Origin: Meiothermus sp.
Lineage (GTDB): Bacteria; Deinococcota; Deinococci; Deinococcales; Thermaceae
NCBI RefSeq assembly: GCF_026004075.1
Contig: NZ_BPIK01000001.1
Span: forward strand, 283,501 to 347,500
DNA length: 64,000 bases
Direction of reading: 5' to 3'
Position 1 is the first letter of the stretch. The number at the start of each line of letters is the position of its first letter. Below the pieces are notes generated by a model, which ran no database searches, was not told where the DNA came from, and saw only the letters and a list, made by a program, of their open reading frames with translations. The position numbers and the translations under genes are program-made. This document shows positions 39,165-47,410 of this stretch, in pieces.

Positions 39165-40700
39165 CTATAGACTAACCCGATTTTGGCGCAACTTGAACGG
39201 CAAGGAACCCCTGGCCCGCGCGCCGCCCAGCACCTTGACCAGGGCTCGCAGGGTGGGGGCGCGGAAGCCATAGGTCACGAAGGCCGGTTTGCGCAGGCTC
39301 AGGATGTGGTAGGGGTTCCACAAAGCGATGTGCGCGGCCCGTTTGCCCAGGGTGAAAGCATGCTTGAGGAGCTGGGTTTCCGCCTCGCTCAGGCTGCCGC
39401 GACCGACCGAGACCACCAACAGGTAGTCGGCCTTGGCGGCGGCCTGTTCCAGCCCGCTCTTGAAGGCATCGGCCTGTTTGGGGTCGTAGACAAACTGACT
39501 GACCCTGGCGAAGCGGGTCTCGAGCAGATCGGCAAAGTCCTTGACTGCGAGGGTCTCGCCGTAAGGGCCGGCCTCGAAGGTGCTGCCCGCCGAGACTACC
39601 AAAATTCGATCCGAGCGCCGGGGGCGCAGCGGCCGGCGGTAGGCGGTAATGCTCCGCAGGGCCACCTGTTCCATGAGAGTCTGGTCGCGCTTCTGCTGGG
39701 CTGCGGGGTAGGGCTGGGCCTGGCCGGGGAAGCGCTGGGCTGCCTCCAGCAAACGCAGCTGGCTTTGTCGGGCCTGCGCCTCGGAAAGTGAGCCGTTTTC
39801 AAGGGCTTGCTGGATGGCGGTGGCCTGGGCGATATGCACCTCGGGCTTGCCCAGCGACAGAATCATATCGGCCCCGGCCTGCAAGCTTTTTACGGCAGCC
39901 TCGCCGATGGAGTAGTTTTTGGTGATGGCTTTCATGTCCAGCGCATCGGTGACGATGATGCCCTGAAAGCCCAGTTTTTTACGCAAGAACCCGGTGAGGA
40001 TTTTTTTAGAGAGGGTGGCCGGGTGCTGTTTGTCCAGGGCGGGAAAGCGGATATGGGCGCTCATAATCGAGCTGATCTGGGCTTCCACGGCTTTGCGAAA
40101 GGGGTAGAGTTCGGTGCGCTCGAGCTCTTCCAGCGTTTTATCCACCACCGGCAGCTCGAGGTGCGAGTCCAGGAAGGTGTCGCCGTGTCCGGGGAAATGC
40201 TTGACCGCGGCCATTACCCCGGCCTGCTCAAGGCCCCGGGCCCAGGCCAGCGCCAGCCGGGCTACTTTTTTGGGGTCGGAGCCAAAGCTGCGGTCGCCGA
40301 TCACCGGGTTTTTGGGGTTGGTGTTCACGTCCACGGAGGGGGCAAAGTTCCAGTTGATGCCCAGTGAGATGAGGGTACGCCCCACCGCCGCCCCCACCGC
40401 TTCGGCCGTCTTGACATCCCCCACGGCGCCCAGGGCCATCGGGGAAGGGGCCAGGGCAGACTCCAGTACCCGCTGCACCGCCCCGCCCTCCTGGTCAATG
40501 GCAATCCAGGCCTGGGGCCCCAGCAGCGAGCGAATCTCGGCGACCAGTTCGCGAACCTGATCGGGGTTCTGGATGTTTTTGCGAAACAAACATACTCCCC
40601 CAAAGCGGTAACGCTCGAGGTGGGCGCGGGTGGCCGCATCCAGGGTGGGGCCGGGGATGTCTACCATCATCAGGCTGGTGGCAAGATACAGGCTTTCCAT
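39165..40700 (-). CDS. nagZ: Beta-N-acetylhexosaminidase, GH3 (NagZ-like)
   Basis: A 511-residue GH3 enzyme. The general acid/base dyad is in KHFPGHGDTFLDSH, and the nucleophile Asp in IIVTDALDMKAI; WNFAPSVDVNTNPKNPVIGDRSFG is also typical. It removes non-reducing N-acetylglucosamine from muropeptides or glycans. No signal peptide is visible, so it is cytoplasmic. About 170 extra C-terminal residues follow the TIM barrel, as in two-domain NagZ proteins. Start ATG 40700 has AGAGGT upstream; TACAAT lies further up. It is divergent from the nanE operon and shares its regulatory gap. Confidence 0.92.
   Translation of the reverse strand: MESLYLATSLMMVDIPGPTLDAATRAHLERYRFGGVCLFRKNIQNPDQVRELVAEIRSLLGPQAWIAIDQEGGAVQRVLESALAPSPMALGAVGDVKTAEAVGAAVGRTLISLGINWNFAPSVDVNTNPKNPVIGDRSFGSDPKKVARLALAWARGLEQAGVMAAVKHFPGHGDTFLDSHLELPVVDKTLEELERTELYPFRKAVEAQISSIMSAHIRFPALDKQHPATLSKKILTGFLRKKLGFQGIIVTDALDMKAITKNYSIGEAAVKSLQAGADMILSLGKPEVHIAQATAIQQALENGSLSEAQARQSQLRLLEAAQRFPGQAQPYPAAQQKRDQTLMEQVALRSITAYRRPLRPRRSDRILVVSAGSTFEAGPYGETLAVKDFADLLETRFARVSQFVYDPKQADAFKSGLEQAAAKADYLLVVSVGRGSLSEAETQLLKHAFTLGKRAAHIALWNPYHILSLRKPAFVTYGFRAPTLRALVKVLGGARARGSLPFKLRQNRVSL
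39169..39174 (-). promoter_or_regulatory. -10 element before the quinone oxidoreductase
   Basis: On the minus strand TAGTCT is followed by six bases and the ATG at 39162. It overlaps the last codons of nagZ, so the gene can be transcribed on its own. Confidence 0.45.
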
Positions 40701-40819
40701 GAGCACCTCTTCATTGTATGGCCGTGAAGTTCAGGGGTTTTGTAAGGGGATGGGCGTCCTTAGCTTACTGTTCTTTGCTGGGTTTTCGGGGGCACAGACT
40801 GGCTGAAACCTACGGCGTC

Positions 40820-40852
40820 TTGACAAAATACTACTTCATAAACTAGCATTTT
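40820..40852 (+). promoter_or_regulatory. nanE promoter with an overlapping operator-like inverted repeat
   Basis: TTGACA at 40820-40825 and TAGCAT at 40844-40849 are 18 bases apart. Between and over them lies AAAATACTA (40825-40833), ten bases, then TAGCATTTT (40844-40852): an inverted repeat matching at eight of nine positions. A repressor bound here would cover both promoter boxes. The RpiR protein encoded two genes later is the natural candidate. The site could also affect the divergent nagZ gene. Confidence 0.6.
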
Positions 40853-40881
40853 CAATAGAAAAAAACTTCAAAGAGGTTCCC

Positions 40882-41568
40882 TTGCTAAACAGAGCGCAAA
40901 TTCTTGAGCAGCTTCGTCACGGTTTGATTGCCTCGTGCCAGCCGGTGCGGGGTGGGCCATTGGATCGCCCCCCGTTGGTTGCGGCCTTGGCCCAGGCTAC
41001 CTTGGCAGGGGGGGCTGTGGGGTTGCGTATTGAGGGCCTGGCAGATTTAGAAGCCACCCGCGCCGCTACATCGGTTCCGATCGTTGGTCTGGTCAAGCGG
41101 GAGGTGCCGGGCTCGCCGGTATACATCACCCCTGAGCTATCCGATGTCAGGGCCCTGGCCGAGCGGGGAGCCGACATCATCGCTTTTGACGCCACCCTGC
41201 GCCCGCGCCCGGTAGGGGTGGGGACGATGATCGAGGCCATTCATGCATTGGGGTGTCTGGCCATGGCCGACATCTCGACCCTGGAGGAGGGCCTCGAGGC
41301 CCATCGGCTGGGCGCCGATTTTGTGGGTTCGACCATGTCGGGCTATACCGAGTATTCACCGCAGCTATCCGGCCCCGATTTGGAGCTGGTGCAGGAGCTT
41401 TCCAAGCGAGGCGCGAGGGTCATTGCCGAAGGCCGCATTGCGACACCGGAGCAGGCCAGGGCGGCCCTGGAGGCGGGGGCTTTTGCGGTGACGGTGGGAA
41501 CCGCTCTAACCCGTATCGAGCTTCTGACGCAAGGGTTTGTGAACGCACTGAGGAGGGTGGCGAAATGA
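40882..41568 (+). CDS. nanE: N-acetylmannosamine-6-phosphate 2-epimerase, NanE
   Basis: A 228-residue TIM-barrel epimerase converting ManNAc-6-P to GlcNAc-6-P. GLIASCQPVRGGPLDRP, GAVGLRIEGLADLEATRA, PIVGLVKRE, ADIIAFDAT, ADISTLEEGLEAHRLGADFVGSTMSGYT and VIAEGRIATPEQARAALEAGAFAVTVGTALTR match NanE closely. The TTG start at 40882 has AAAGAGGT upstream. It is the first gene of the amino-sugar operon; its product feeds NagA. Its stop overlaps a short ORF (ATGA). Confidence 0.94.
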   Translation: MLNRAQILEQLRHGLIASCQPVRGGPLDRPPLVAALAQATLAGGAVGLRIEGLADLEATRAATSVPIVGLVKREVPGSPVYITPELSDVRALAERGADIIAFDATLRPRPVGVGTMIEAIHALGCLAMADISTLEEGLEAHRLGADFVGSTMSGYTEYSPQLSGPDLELVQELSKRGARVIAEGRIATPEQARAALEAGAFAVTVGTALTRIELLTQGFVNALRRVAK

Positions 41569-41651
41569 GCCGGGCCGCAGTTTTGTGGTTTGGTGCTGGG
41601 CGTAAGACACTGCTCTTAAGCTTTGTCCGGGGGGGATGCACGCATGCCTAA
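41565..41651 (+). CDS. 28-codon ORF, possible remnant of a sugar kinase
   Basis: It starts in the ATGA overlap with nanE and ends seven bases past the rpiR ATG, so it fills the gap. The product begins MSRAAVLWFGAGRKTLLLSF. This recalls the N-terminal phosphate-1 motif of BadF/BadG-type N-acetylglucosamine kinases (pattern LGxDGGGTKT), with the key Asp and one Gly/Thr changed. An internal deletion of a nagK-like gene is one reading; a chance coupling ORF is another. Confidence 0.35.
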   Translation: MSRAAVLWFGAGRKTLLLSFVRGGCTHA

Positions 41652-42483
41652 TGGGGCGCTGGCATCGTTGCGAAGCCTCGGGGGTCATATGACCCCTGCA
41701 CTGCGCAAGATTGCCGACTACGTGCAGGAGAATCCGGAAAAACTGCTCTACCAAACGGTGGTGGAGGTAGCCGATGGCTCGGGCTCTTCGGAAGCCAGCG
41801 TGATTCGCTTCTGCCGTGACCTGGGTTTTAGCGGGTTCCAGGAGTTCAAGCTGGCCCTGGCCTCTGACCTGGCTGCCAGCCCGGTGGGGCTGGGGCCGCA
41901 GGATAACCCCCGAACCCCCGAAGAGGCCCTCGAGTACGTCCTGCATCACGCCAAGCAGGCGCTCGAGGATACCCGCCGCCTGGTAGATTTGAAACTGATA
42001 ACCAAGGCGGTAAACCTAATTCTGAAGGCCCAGCGCATTGATATCTACGGCGTGGGGGCCTCGGGGGTAACCGCGCAGGACTTTGCCTACAAGTTTATGC
42101 GCCTGGGCTACGCTACCCAGGCCTACCCCGACCCCCATATGGCCGCCATGGCGGCTGCAACCCTGGATAAAAAGTCCCTGGCTATCGGCATCACCCGTTC
42201 GGGCACTACCATTGACACGGTCAAAGCCATGGAGATTGCCAAGCGTTCGGGGGCGGCGACCATTGCCATCACCCAGCGCACCAAAAGCCCGGTGGCCCGT
42301 TTTGCCGATGTGGTGCTGGTCACATCGGTGTCTGAAAGCCCCCTGACGGGCGGGTCGGTAACGGCCAAAATGGGACAACTGCTGGTACTGGATCTGCTCT
42401 ATACCTTGGTGGCCCTGGGCCGAAAACAGGCTTCGGACTTTATTGCCCGCACGGCAGCAGCCGTGGCGGATAGGAACTACTGA
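41644..42483 (+). CDS. RpiR/MurR-family transcriptional regulator
   Basis: A 279-residue regulator with an N-terminal HTH_6 domain (about residues 1-77: MTPALRKIADYVQENPEKLL and SEASVIRFCRDLGFSGFQEF) and a C-terminal SIS domain (about 105-260: IDIYGVGASGVTAQDFAYKF, GITRSGTTIDTV). SIS domains bind phosphosugars such as MurNAc-6-P or GlcNAc-6-P, the effectors expected for this operon. I start at ATG 41644; an upstream in-frame start at 41623 exists. Its likely target is the inverted repeat over the nanE promoter. Confidence 0.93.
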   Translation: MPNGALASLRSLGGHMTPALRKIADYVQENPEKLLYQTVVEVADGSGSSEASVIRFCRDLGFSGFQEFKLALASDLAASPVGLGPQDNPRTPEEALEYVLHHAKQALEDTRRLVDLKLITKAVNLILKAQRIDIYGVGASGVTAQDFAYKFMRLGYATQAYPDPHMAAMAAATLDKKSLAIGITRSGTTIDTVKAMEIAKRSGAATIAITQRTKSPVARFADVVLVTSVSESPLTGGSVTAKMGQLLVLDLLYTLVALGRKQASDFIARTAAAVADRNY

Positions 42484-42613
42484 GATGCGCAGCAACAAGT
42501 GCCAAGGATTCACTGGCCGCGGGGGTTTTGGGCCCCCTGCGCTAGTTGGATGCTCGAGGCTTCCCATCGGCTTTTCGGGTTGATACCCGTTGGCAATCGT
42601 AGGAGGATAAACT

Positions 42614-43858
42614 ATGGTTAAGCGTTTGTTGGCAGCGTCGGCGTTGGCCCTGGGCTTGAGCGCATTTGCCCAGACCCAGATCGAGTTCTGGACCTACTAC
42701 CTGAGCCCGAACTTCGACAACTACATCAAAAGCACCATTGCCGATTTCGAGAAGGAAAACCCCACCATCAAGGTGCGCTGGGTAGACAAGCAGGACACCA
42801 TGGAGCGCGACCTGACCGCAGCGGTGGCTTTGGGCCGGGCCCCCGATGTGGTGAACCTCTGGCAGGACTCCACCTTTGCTGCTGCTCAGAACAAGATCCT
42901 TACCCCCATCACCCAACTGGTCAACCGCAATGTGCTCAACCAGCTCTACTACCCCAACGTGCTGGACATGTTCGTGATGGAGGGTCAGGTCTACGGGCTG
43001 CCCTGGTACGGCTGGCTCGACCAGGGCGTGATGATGTACAACCCCGACCTGCTGCAAAAGGCCGGGGTAGACGTGCGTACTATTCGCAATACCGACGATC
43101 TCCTGGCGGCCTCGGCCCGCATTAAGCAAGCCACGGGGGCCTATGGCTGGCTGCCGCCGGTCAAAGACCCCAACGGGGCCAGCTTTCTGGGCCGCTTCTT
43201 CCTGGAAGGGCTGCCGATCTACGACAAAGACGGCAAAGCAGCTTTCAACTCTCCGGCCCACGTAGCCCTGCTGCAAAAGTACGTGGATGCCATGAAAAAC
43301 GACGTGATCCCCCAGGAGCTCTTGCGCAAGGAAGCCTTCCAGCTTTCCAACGAGCTCTATAGCCAGGGTAAGGCTGCCATTGTGGTGGGGGCACCGACTA
43401 CCCTCAACCGGGTCAAGGAGGCCAACCCCGACCTCTACGCCAAGACCCGCATCGTGCCCGCGCCCTTGGGCAAAGCGGGGATTCAGACTGGCGGCGCCAT
43501 GAGCCTGGTAATTCCCAGCGCATCGAAGAACAAGAGCGCTGCCATTCGCTTCGCCCTCTTCGTGACCAACCGCACCAACCAGGTCAAGTTTGCCAATGTG
43601 GTGCCTATCGTTTCTACTGCGGCGGGCTCGGAAAACGACCCTGGCCTGAAGGCCAAGAGCAACGACCCCCTGGAAATTGGCAAGGGCATGAACTCCGCCT
43701 CGGGCCGCCTGATTAACCCCGGCTTCAAGCCCCCCAAAAACACCGACGATGTCTACAAGAACTTCAACGACAACATCGAGGCGGCCTTCCTGGGGCGTAA
43801 GACCGCCAAACAGGCTCTGGACGATGCGGTAGCTTTTTGGAACGCCAACGCCAAGTGA
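42614..43858 (+). CDS. Sugar ABC transporter solute-binding protein
   Basis: A 414-residue family 1 binding protein with a Sec signal peptide ending in AFAQ (MVKRLLAASALALGLSAFAQ). IEFWTYYLSPNFDNYIKSTIADFEKENPTIKVRWVD, then YGLPWYGWLDQGVMMYNPDLLQKAG and AAIVVGAPTTLNRVKE, match carbohydrate-binding CUT1 proteins. It probably captures oligosaccharides for the two permeases downstream. AGGAGG lies seven bases upstream. No lipobox, unlike many Gram-positive homologues. Confidence 0.92.
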   Translation: MVKRLLAASALALGLSAFAQTQIEFWTYYLSPNFDNYIKSTIADFEKENPTIKVRWVDKQDTMERDLTAAVALGRAPDVVNLWQDSTFAAAQNKILTPITQLVNRNVLNQLYYPNVLDMFVMEGQVYGLPWYGWLDQGVMMYNPDLLQKAGVDVRTIRNTDDLLAASARIKQATGAYGWLPPVKDPNGASFLGRFFLEGLPIYDKDGKAAFNSPAHVALLQKYVDAMKNDVIPQELLRKEAFQLSNELYSQGKAAIVVGAPTTLNRVKEANPDLYAKTRIVPAPLGKAGIQTGGAMSLVIPSASKNKSAAIRFALFVTNRTNQVKFANVVPIVSTAAGSENDPGLKAKSNDPLEIGKGMNSASGRLINPGFKPPKNTDDVYKNFNDNIEAAFLGRKTAKQALDDAVAFWNANAK

Positions 43859-43873
43859 GCCGATAGCCAGTAG

Positions 43874-43924
43874 CGGATAGCTGATAGCCTGTGGATTCTC
43901 CGGCCATGGGCTATCAGCTATCGG
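43874..43924 (+). repeat. Inverted repeat between binding protein and permease genes
   Basis: CGGATAGCTGATAGCC at 43874-43889 pairs with 43909-43924 with one mismatch in sixteen; loop of 19. Partial copies of the unit GATAGC(C/T) also lie just before it. Such hairpins after a binding-protein gene usually protect its mRNA or attenuate the permeases. Confidence 0.7.
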
Positions 43925-43937
43925 CCAAGGGTTCTTT

Positions 43938-44852
43938 ATGAAACAACAGGCTTTCACCACCACCCTCATCGCCTATGCTTTTTTGGCACCGGCCTTGGTG
44001 CTGATGGGGTTATTTACGTTTTATCCGGTTATTTATGGCTCCTATCTGGGTTTTACCGACTACACCGTGGCCGACCTGGCTACGGGCGAGGGGCCCAAGT
44101 GGGTGGGGCTCAAAAATATCCAGTTTGTGTTGGCCGACCCTCTGTTTCAGACAGGTATCCTCAATTCGCTCAAATACTTGCTGGTGGTGCCCATTCTCCA
44201 GATTGCTTCGTTGGCGGTAGCGGTGCTGGTCAACCAGAAGCTGCCCTTTATGGCGTTTTTTCGGGTGGGTTACTACATTCCGGTGGTCACTTCCATCTCG
44301 CTGGCAGCGGTGATGTGGGAGTGGATTTTTCAGAAAGAAGGTTTTCTAAACTGGTCTTTGCAACTGCTCAACGTGTTGAACAGCGAAGGCCGCTTTAACT
44401 GGCTGCTCAACGAAAACACCGCGCTGTGGGCCATCATGCTGGTTACCTTCTGGCGGGGCTTTGGTTACTACATGGTGCTCTACCTGGCGGGTTTGCAGAG
44501 CATCCCTGCCGAGCTCGAGGAAGCCGCCACCCTGGACGGTGCTTCGGCCTGGCAGCGTTTCTGGCTGATTATCGTGCCGCTGATGCGACCCACCCTGCTC
44601 TTGTGCAGCCTGCTTTCGACCATTGCGGCCATACGGGTGCTCGAGGAGATCATCGTTTTCACCGGAGGCAGCGGTGGGCCGCTCAACAGCACCTACACCG
44701 CCTTGCTTTATGTCTACAACAAGAGTTGGGGCAATATGCTCAACGCCAACTTCGGGGTGGCCGGGGCGGCCGGGTTGCTGATTGCCCTGGTAGGGTTTGC
44801 CCTGAGCTACGTCAACTTTCGCCTGACCCGTGAAGAAAGGAGCGAGCGATGA
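43938..44852 (+). CDS. Sugar ABC transporter permease, MalF type
   Basis: A 304-residue CUT1 permease with six transmembrane helices. TTLIAYAFLAPALVLMGLFTFYPVIYGSYLGFTDY starts it, and the ATPase-contacting EAA loop is ELEEAATLDGASAWQRFWLIIVPLMRP. It pairs with the next gene. No ATPase gene is present in the operon, so a shared MsmK/MalK-like ATPase encoded elsewhere must energise it. Confidence 0.93.
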   Translation: MKQQAFTTTLIAYAFLAPALVLMGLFTFYPVIYGSYLGFTDYTVADLATGEGPKWVGLKNIQFVLADPLFQTGILNSLKYLLVVPILQIASLAVAVLVNQKLPFMAFFRVGYYIPVVTSISLAAVMWEWIFQKEGFLNWSLQLLNVLNSEGRFNWLLNENTALWAIMLVTFWRGFGYYMVLYLAGLQSIPAELEEAATLDGASAWQRFWLIIVPLMRPTLLLCSLLSTIAAIRVLEEIIVFTGGSGGPLNSTYTALLYVYNKSWGNMLNANFGVAGAAGLLIALVGFALSYVNFRLTREERSER

Positions 44853-45730
44853 GCCCACAGACCCAGGAAGCGGCCCGTTTGCGGGCTCGAGCCGCCCTGC
44901 GCAAGGGGCTCGGCACCGCTTTGAGCTACGCGCTCATGCTGCTGATACTGGCCTTTGCCATCTTTCCTTTTTTGTGGACGCTGGCCATTTCGATTACCGA
45001 TAAACAGGCCAGTGGCATTAGCATCTACGACTTTCCCAGCAGCCTGTTTCCTCCAGCCGTCACGCTGGGTAACTTTTTCGAGGTCATCACCAAACTCAAC
45101 CTGGGCAAGTATTTCCTCAACTCGGTCATCATCACCGCACTGACGGTGGTTGGAACCCTGGTGGTCTCGGCCCTGGCAGCCTATCCGCTGGCCCGCTTGC
45201 AGTTTCCGGGCCGAGCCCTGATTTTTGGTGCCATTGTTTCGACCCTGGTCTTGCCGACCGAGATTGCCTTTATCGTCAATGTGCTGACGCTGCGCGATCT
45301 GGGACTTTTGGGCACGTATGCAGGGGTGGTGCTGCCCATCATCGCAACAGCCTTTGGCATCTTTCTGATGCGCCAGGCTTACCTGGCCATTCCCGGCACC
45401 CTGATGGAAGCGGCCCGCATAGATGGCGCTACCGAGCTACAAATCCTGTGGCGGGTGATGATTCCCCTTTCGGTGCCCTCGCTGACCGCCTTGGGCATCT
45501 TTACCCTGGTGGGCACCTGGAATGCCTTTTTCTGGCCCTCGGTGGCCCTCCTGACCAACGACGACCTATTGCCCATGTCGGTAGCGATTCTCAAGCTCAA
45601 GGGTCAGTTCAACTACGACGTGTTCAACGTGGCCGCAGGGGCCATGATTATGATGATTCCGGTACTGGTGGTGTTTTTCATGGCCCAGCGCTTCTTCATG
45701 CGGGGCATGGAAGGGGCCGTAAAGGGCTGA
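44849..45730 (+). CDS. Sugar ABC transporter permease, MalG type
   Basis: A 293-residue CUT1 permease with six transmembrane helices. The EAA loop is TLMEAARIDGATELQILWRVMIPLSVPSL, and the N-terminal FAIFPFLWTLAISI and C-terminal QRFFMRGMEGAVKG are typical. It overlaps the MalF-like gene by four bases (ATGA), so the two are translationally coupled and form the transport channel together. Confidence 0.93.
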   Translation: MSPQTQEAARLRARAALRKGLGTALSYALMLLILAFAIFPFLWTLAISITDKQASGISIYDFPSSLFPPAVTLGNFFEVITKLNLGKYFLNSVIITALTVVGTLVVSALAAYPLARLQFPGRALIFGAIVSTLVLPTEIAFIVNVLTLRDLGLLGTYAGVVLPIIATAFGIFLMRQAYLAIPGTLMEAARIDGATELQILWRVMIPLSVPSLTALGIFTLVGTWNAFFWPSVALLTNDDLLPMSVAILKLKGQFNYDVFNVAAGAMIMMIPVLVVFFMAQRFFMRGMEGAVKG

Positions 45731-45856
45731 ATAGGTCAGGCGCACGAACCCAACCGGATAGCGCTTAGGAGGTACGGGACATCTGCCGAAGGGCCAGATG
45801 AACGCCAGGCTGCTCAGTGGTTCGGGTAGATTGAGAAACAGGTTGCCATCCGACGT

Positions 45857-47410
45857 ATGAAGCGAGTTCTACTGCTGCCAGCCGATACCAGACCCGTAAC
45901 CCTCGAGCTGCCCCACCAACTGGCGCGGGTAGCGGGGCTGGAGATGCGCTCGCCTGCACTGGAAATTTTGAACCGGATGAACGAACCGGGAAATACCGCG
46001 GCCCTTGCGGAGTGGTTGCGGCGGGAGGCGCCTGTGGCCGATGTGGCCATCGTAAGCCTGGAAACCCTCTGTTTGGGGGGTATGATTCCGGCCCGACGGG
46101 TCTCGGATAGCCTGGAAGCGACATTGCAGCGCCTCGAGGTTCTGCGGGAGATCAAGCACAAGCACCCCGGTCTGCGCATCCTGGCCCATGGTGTGGTGGT
46201 TCGGGTGGCCCACGACAACGACCCCTTGGAGGAAAAGCCCTACTACGGCGAATGGGGGGCGGCGTTGCGCAAGGTTTCGGAGTGGATGGATCGCCTGGAG
46301 CGGCAGCAGGCCGCTGGGCAAGCGCTGGGCGATGCGCCGATGGAGCTGGATCGGGCTCGCTTGCACCTGCCCAAAGAGGTTTTGCAGGACTGGCTCGAGA
46401 CCCGCGAGCGCAACCATGCCCTGCATATGGCGGCAATTGACCTGCTCAACGAGGGCATCCTCGAGCATCTGTGCCTCACCCTGGACGACACCACCCCCTA
46501 TGGCCTGGCGGCCCGGGATCGAAGGCGGCTCGAGGCCCGCCTGGACGAACTGGGCCTGTGGAGCGAGGCCGATATCTACCCTGGGGCCGACGAGGTAGCC
46601 TGCACCTTGCTGGCAAGGGCCCTGGTCAACCACTCCGGGCGCAGAACCAGGGTCTTGGTGCGTTACCCTTCGGTGCTGGCGGAGCAGGCGGAGATGCTGT
46701 ATGAAGATCGCCCGCTGGGGGAACTGGTCAGGGCCCATGTGCGGGCTGCGGGAGGCTTGATGGTGCAGACAGTAGAGGAGGCCGACCTGGTTCTGGCCGT
46801 GAACGCACCTGCCATCCGGCAAGCCCACCACCAGCCCGACTTTGAGACGGTGGATACTGCAGCCCGCCACCTGCCCGACTTTGTAGACCGTCTGGTGGCC
46901 GACCAGGCCGCCGGCCGGATGGTGGCGGTGGCCGATGTGGCCTATGCCAACGGGGCCGAGAACCGCTTCGTGCAATTGTTGTTGCAGTCGGTGAACCTTC
47001 CGGGGCTGGCCGGTTTTGCAGCCTGGAATACCGCTGGCAATAGCCTGGGTAGCGCCCTCGCAACAGGAATTTGCGCTTTGTATGGCGACGACCCGGTCTC
47101 GCTGGCCGAGGCCAATTTTTCCCGGTTGGTGGACGACTGGCTTTATCAGAGCCGGGTGCGCCCAGAGGTACACGACAAACTAACCGAGGAAATCGGTAAG
47201 CCGCCCAGCCCCTTCGACCTGGGCGACCTTAAGTGGGGGGCCGAGCTCGCCATTGATCAGCGTCTTACCCCTTTGGCCTATGGGCTTTGGCAGCAGTTTT
47301 TCGCTCCCAGTCTGCCGGGGGTAAAGCTGGAGTGGAACCGCCCCAGGCTGGCCTGGCCGCGTTTGTTTACCGGAGTGTTTCCGTTGCGCCTGGTACGGGA
47401 GGATGGGTAA
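45857..47410 (+). CDS. DUF4127 family protein of unknown function
   Basis: A 517-residue cytoplasmic protein (no signal or helices) of DUF4127. The N-terminal VLLLPADTRPVT, VAIVSLETLCLGGMIPARRV, LRILAHGVVVRVAHDNDPLEEKPYYGEWG and LCLTLDDTTPYGLAARDRR fit the pattern LPxDxRPV...D/E-L-GG-I. It has many conserved Asp, His and Asn that could form an active site. No activity is known to me. It sits between the sugar permeases and the alpha-mannosidase (stop and ATG overlap as TAATG), so a role in glycan or sugar processing is likely. A 20-codon ORF (45798-45860) overlaps its start as ATGA, with a weak AAGGG upstream. Confidence 0.82.
   Translation: MKRVLLLPADTRPVTLELPHQLARVAGLEMRSPALEILNRMNEPGNTAALAEWLRREAPVADVAIVSLETLCLGGMIPARRVSDSLEATLQRLEVLREIKHKHPGLRILAHGVVVRVAHDNDPLEEKPYYGEWGAALRKVSEWMDRLERQQAAGQALGDAPMELDRARLHLPKEVLQDWLETRERNHALHMAAIDLLNEGILEHLCLTLDDTTPYGLAARDRRRLEARLDELGLWSEADIYPGADEVACTLLARALVNHSGRRTRVLVRYPSVLAEQAEMLYEDRPLGELVRAHVRAAGGLMVQTVEEADLVLAVNAPAIRQAHHQPDFETVDTAARHLPDFVDRLVADQAAGRMVAVADVAYANGAENRFVQLLLQSVNLPGLAGFAAWNTAGNSLGSALATGICALYGDDPVSLAEANFSRLVDDWLYQSRVRPEVHDKLTEEIGKPPSPFDLGDLKWGAELAIDQRLTPLAYGLWQQFFAPSLPGVKLEWNRPRLAWPRLFTGVFPLRLVREDG

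Noticed and set aside
43861-43925. Possible CRISPR-like repeats (GATAGC units)
   Set aside because: Units are short, unevenly spaced and form one inverted repeat. No spacers or cas genes are present.
43906-43941. 11-codon ORF overlapping the MalF-like start
   Set aside because: No ribosome site, and it lies inside the inverted repeat. It is probably chance.
42542-43969. 475-codon antisense ORF opposite the sugar-binding protein
   Set aside because: No domain, no ribosome site, and it runs through the intergenic inverted repeat. The + strand binding protein has a signal peptide and family motifs.
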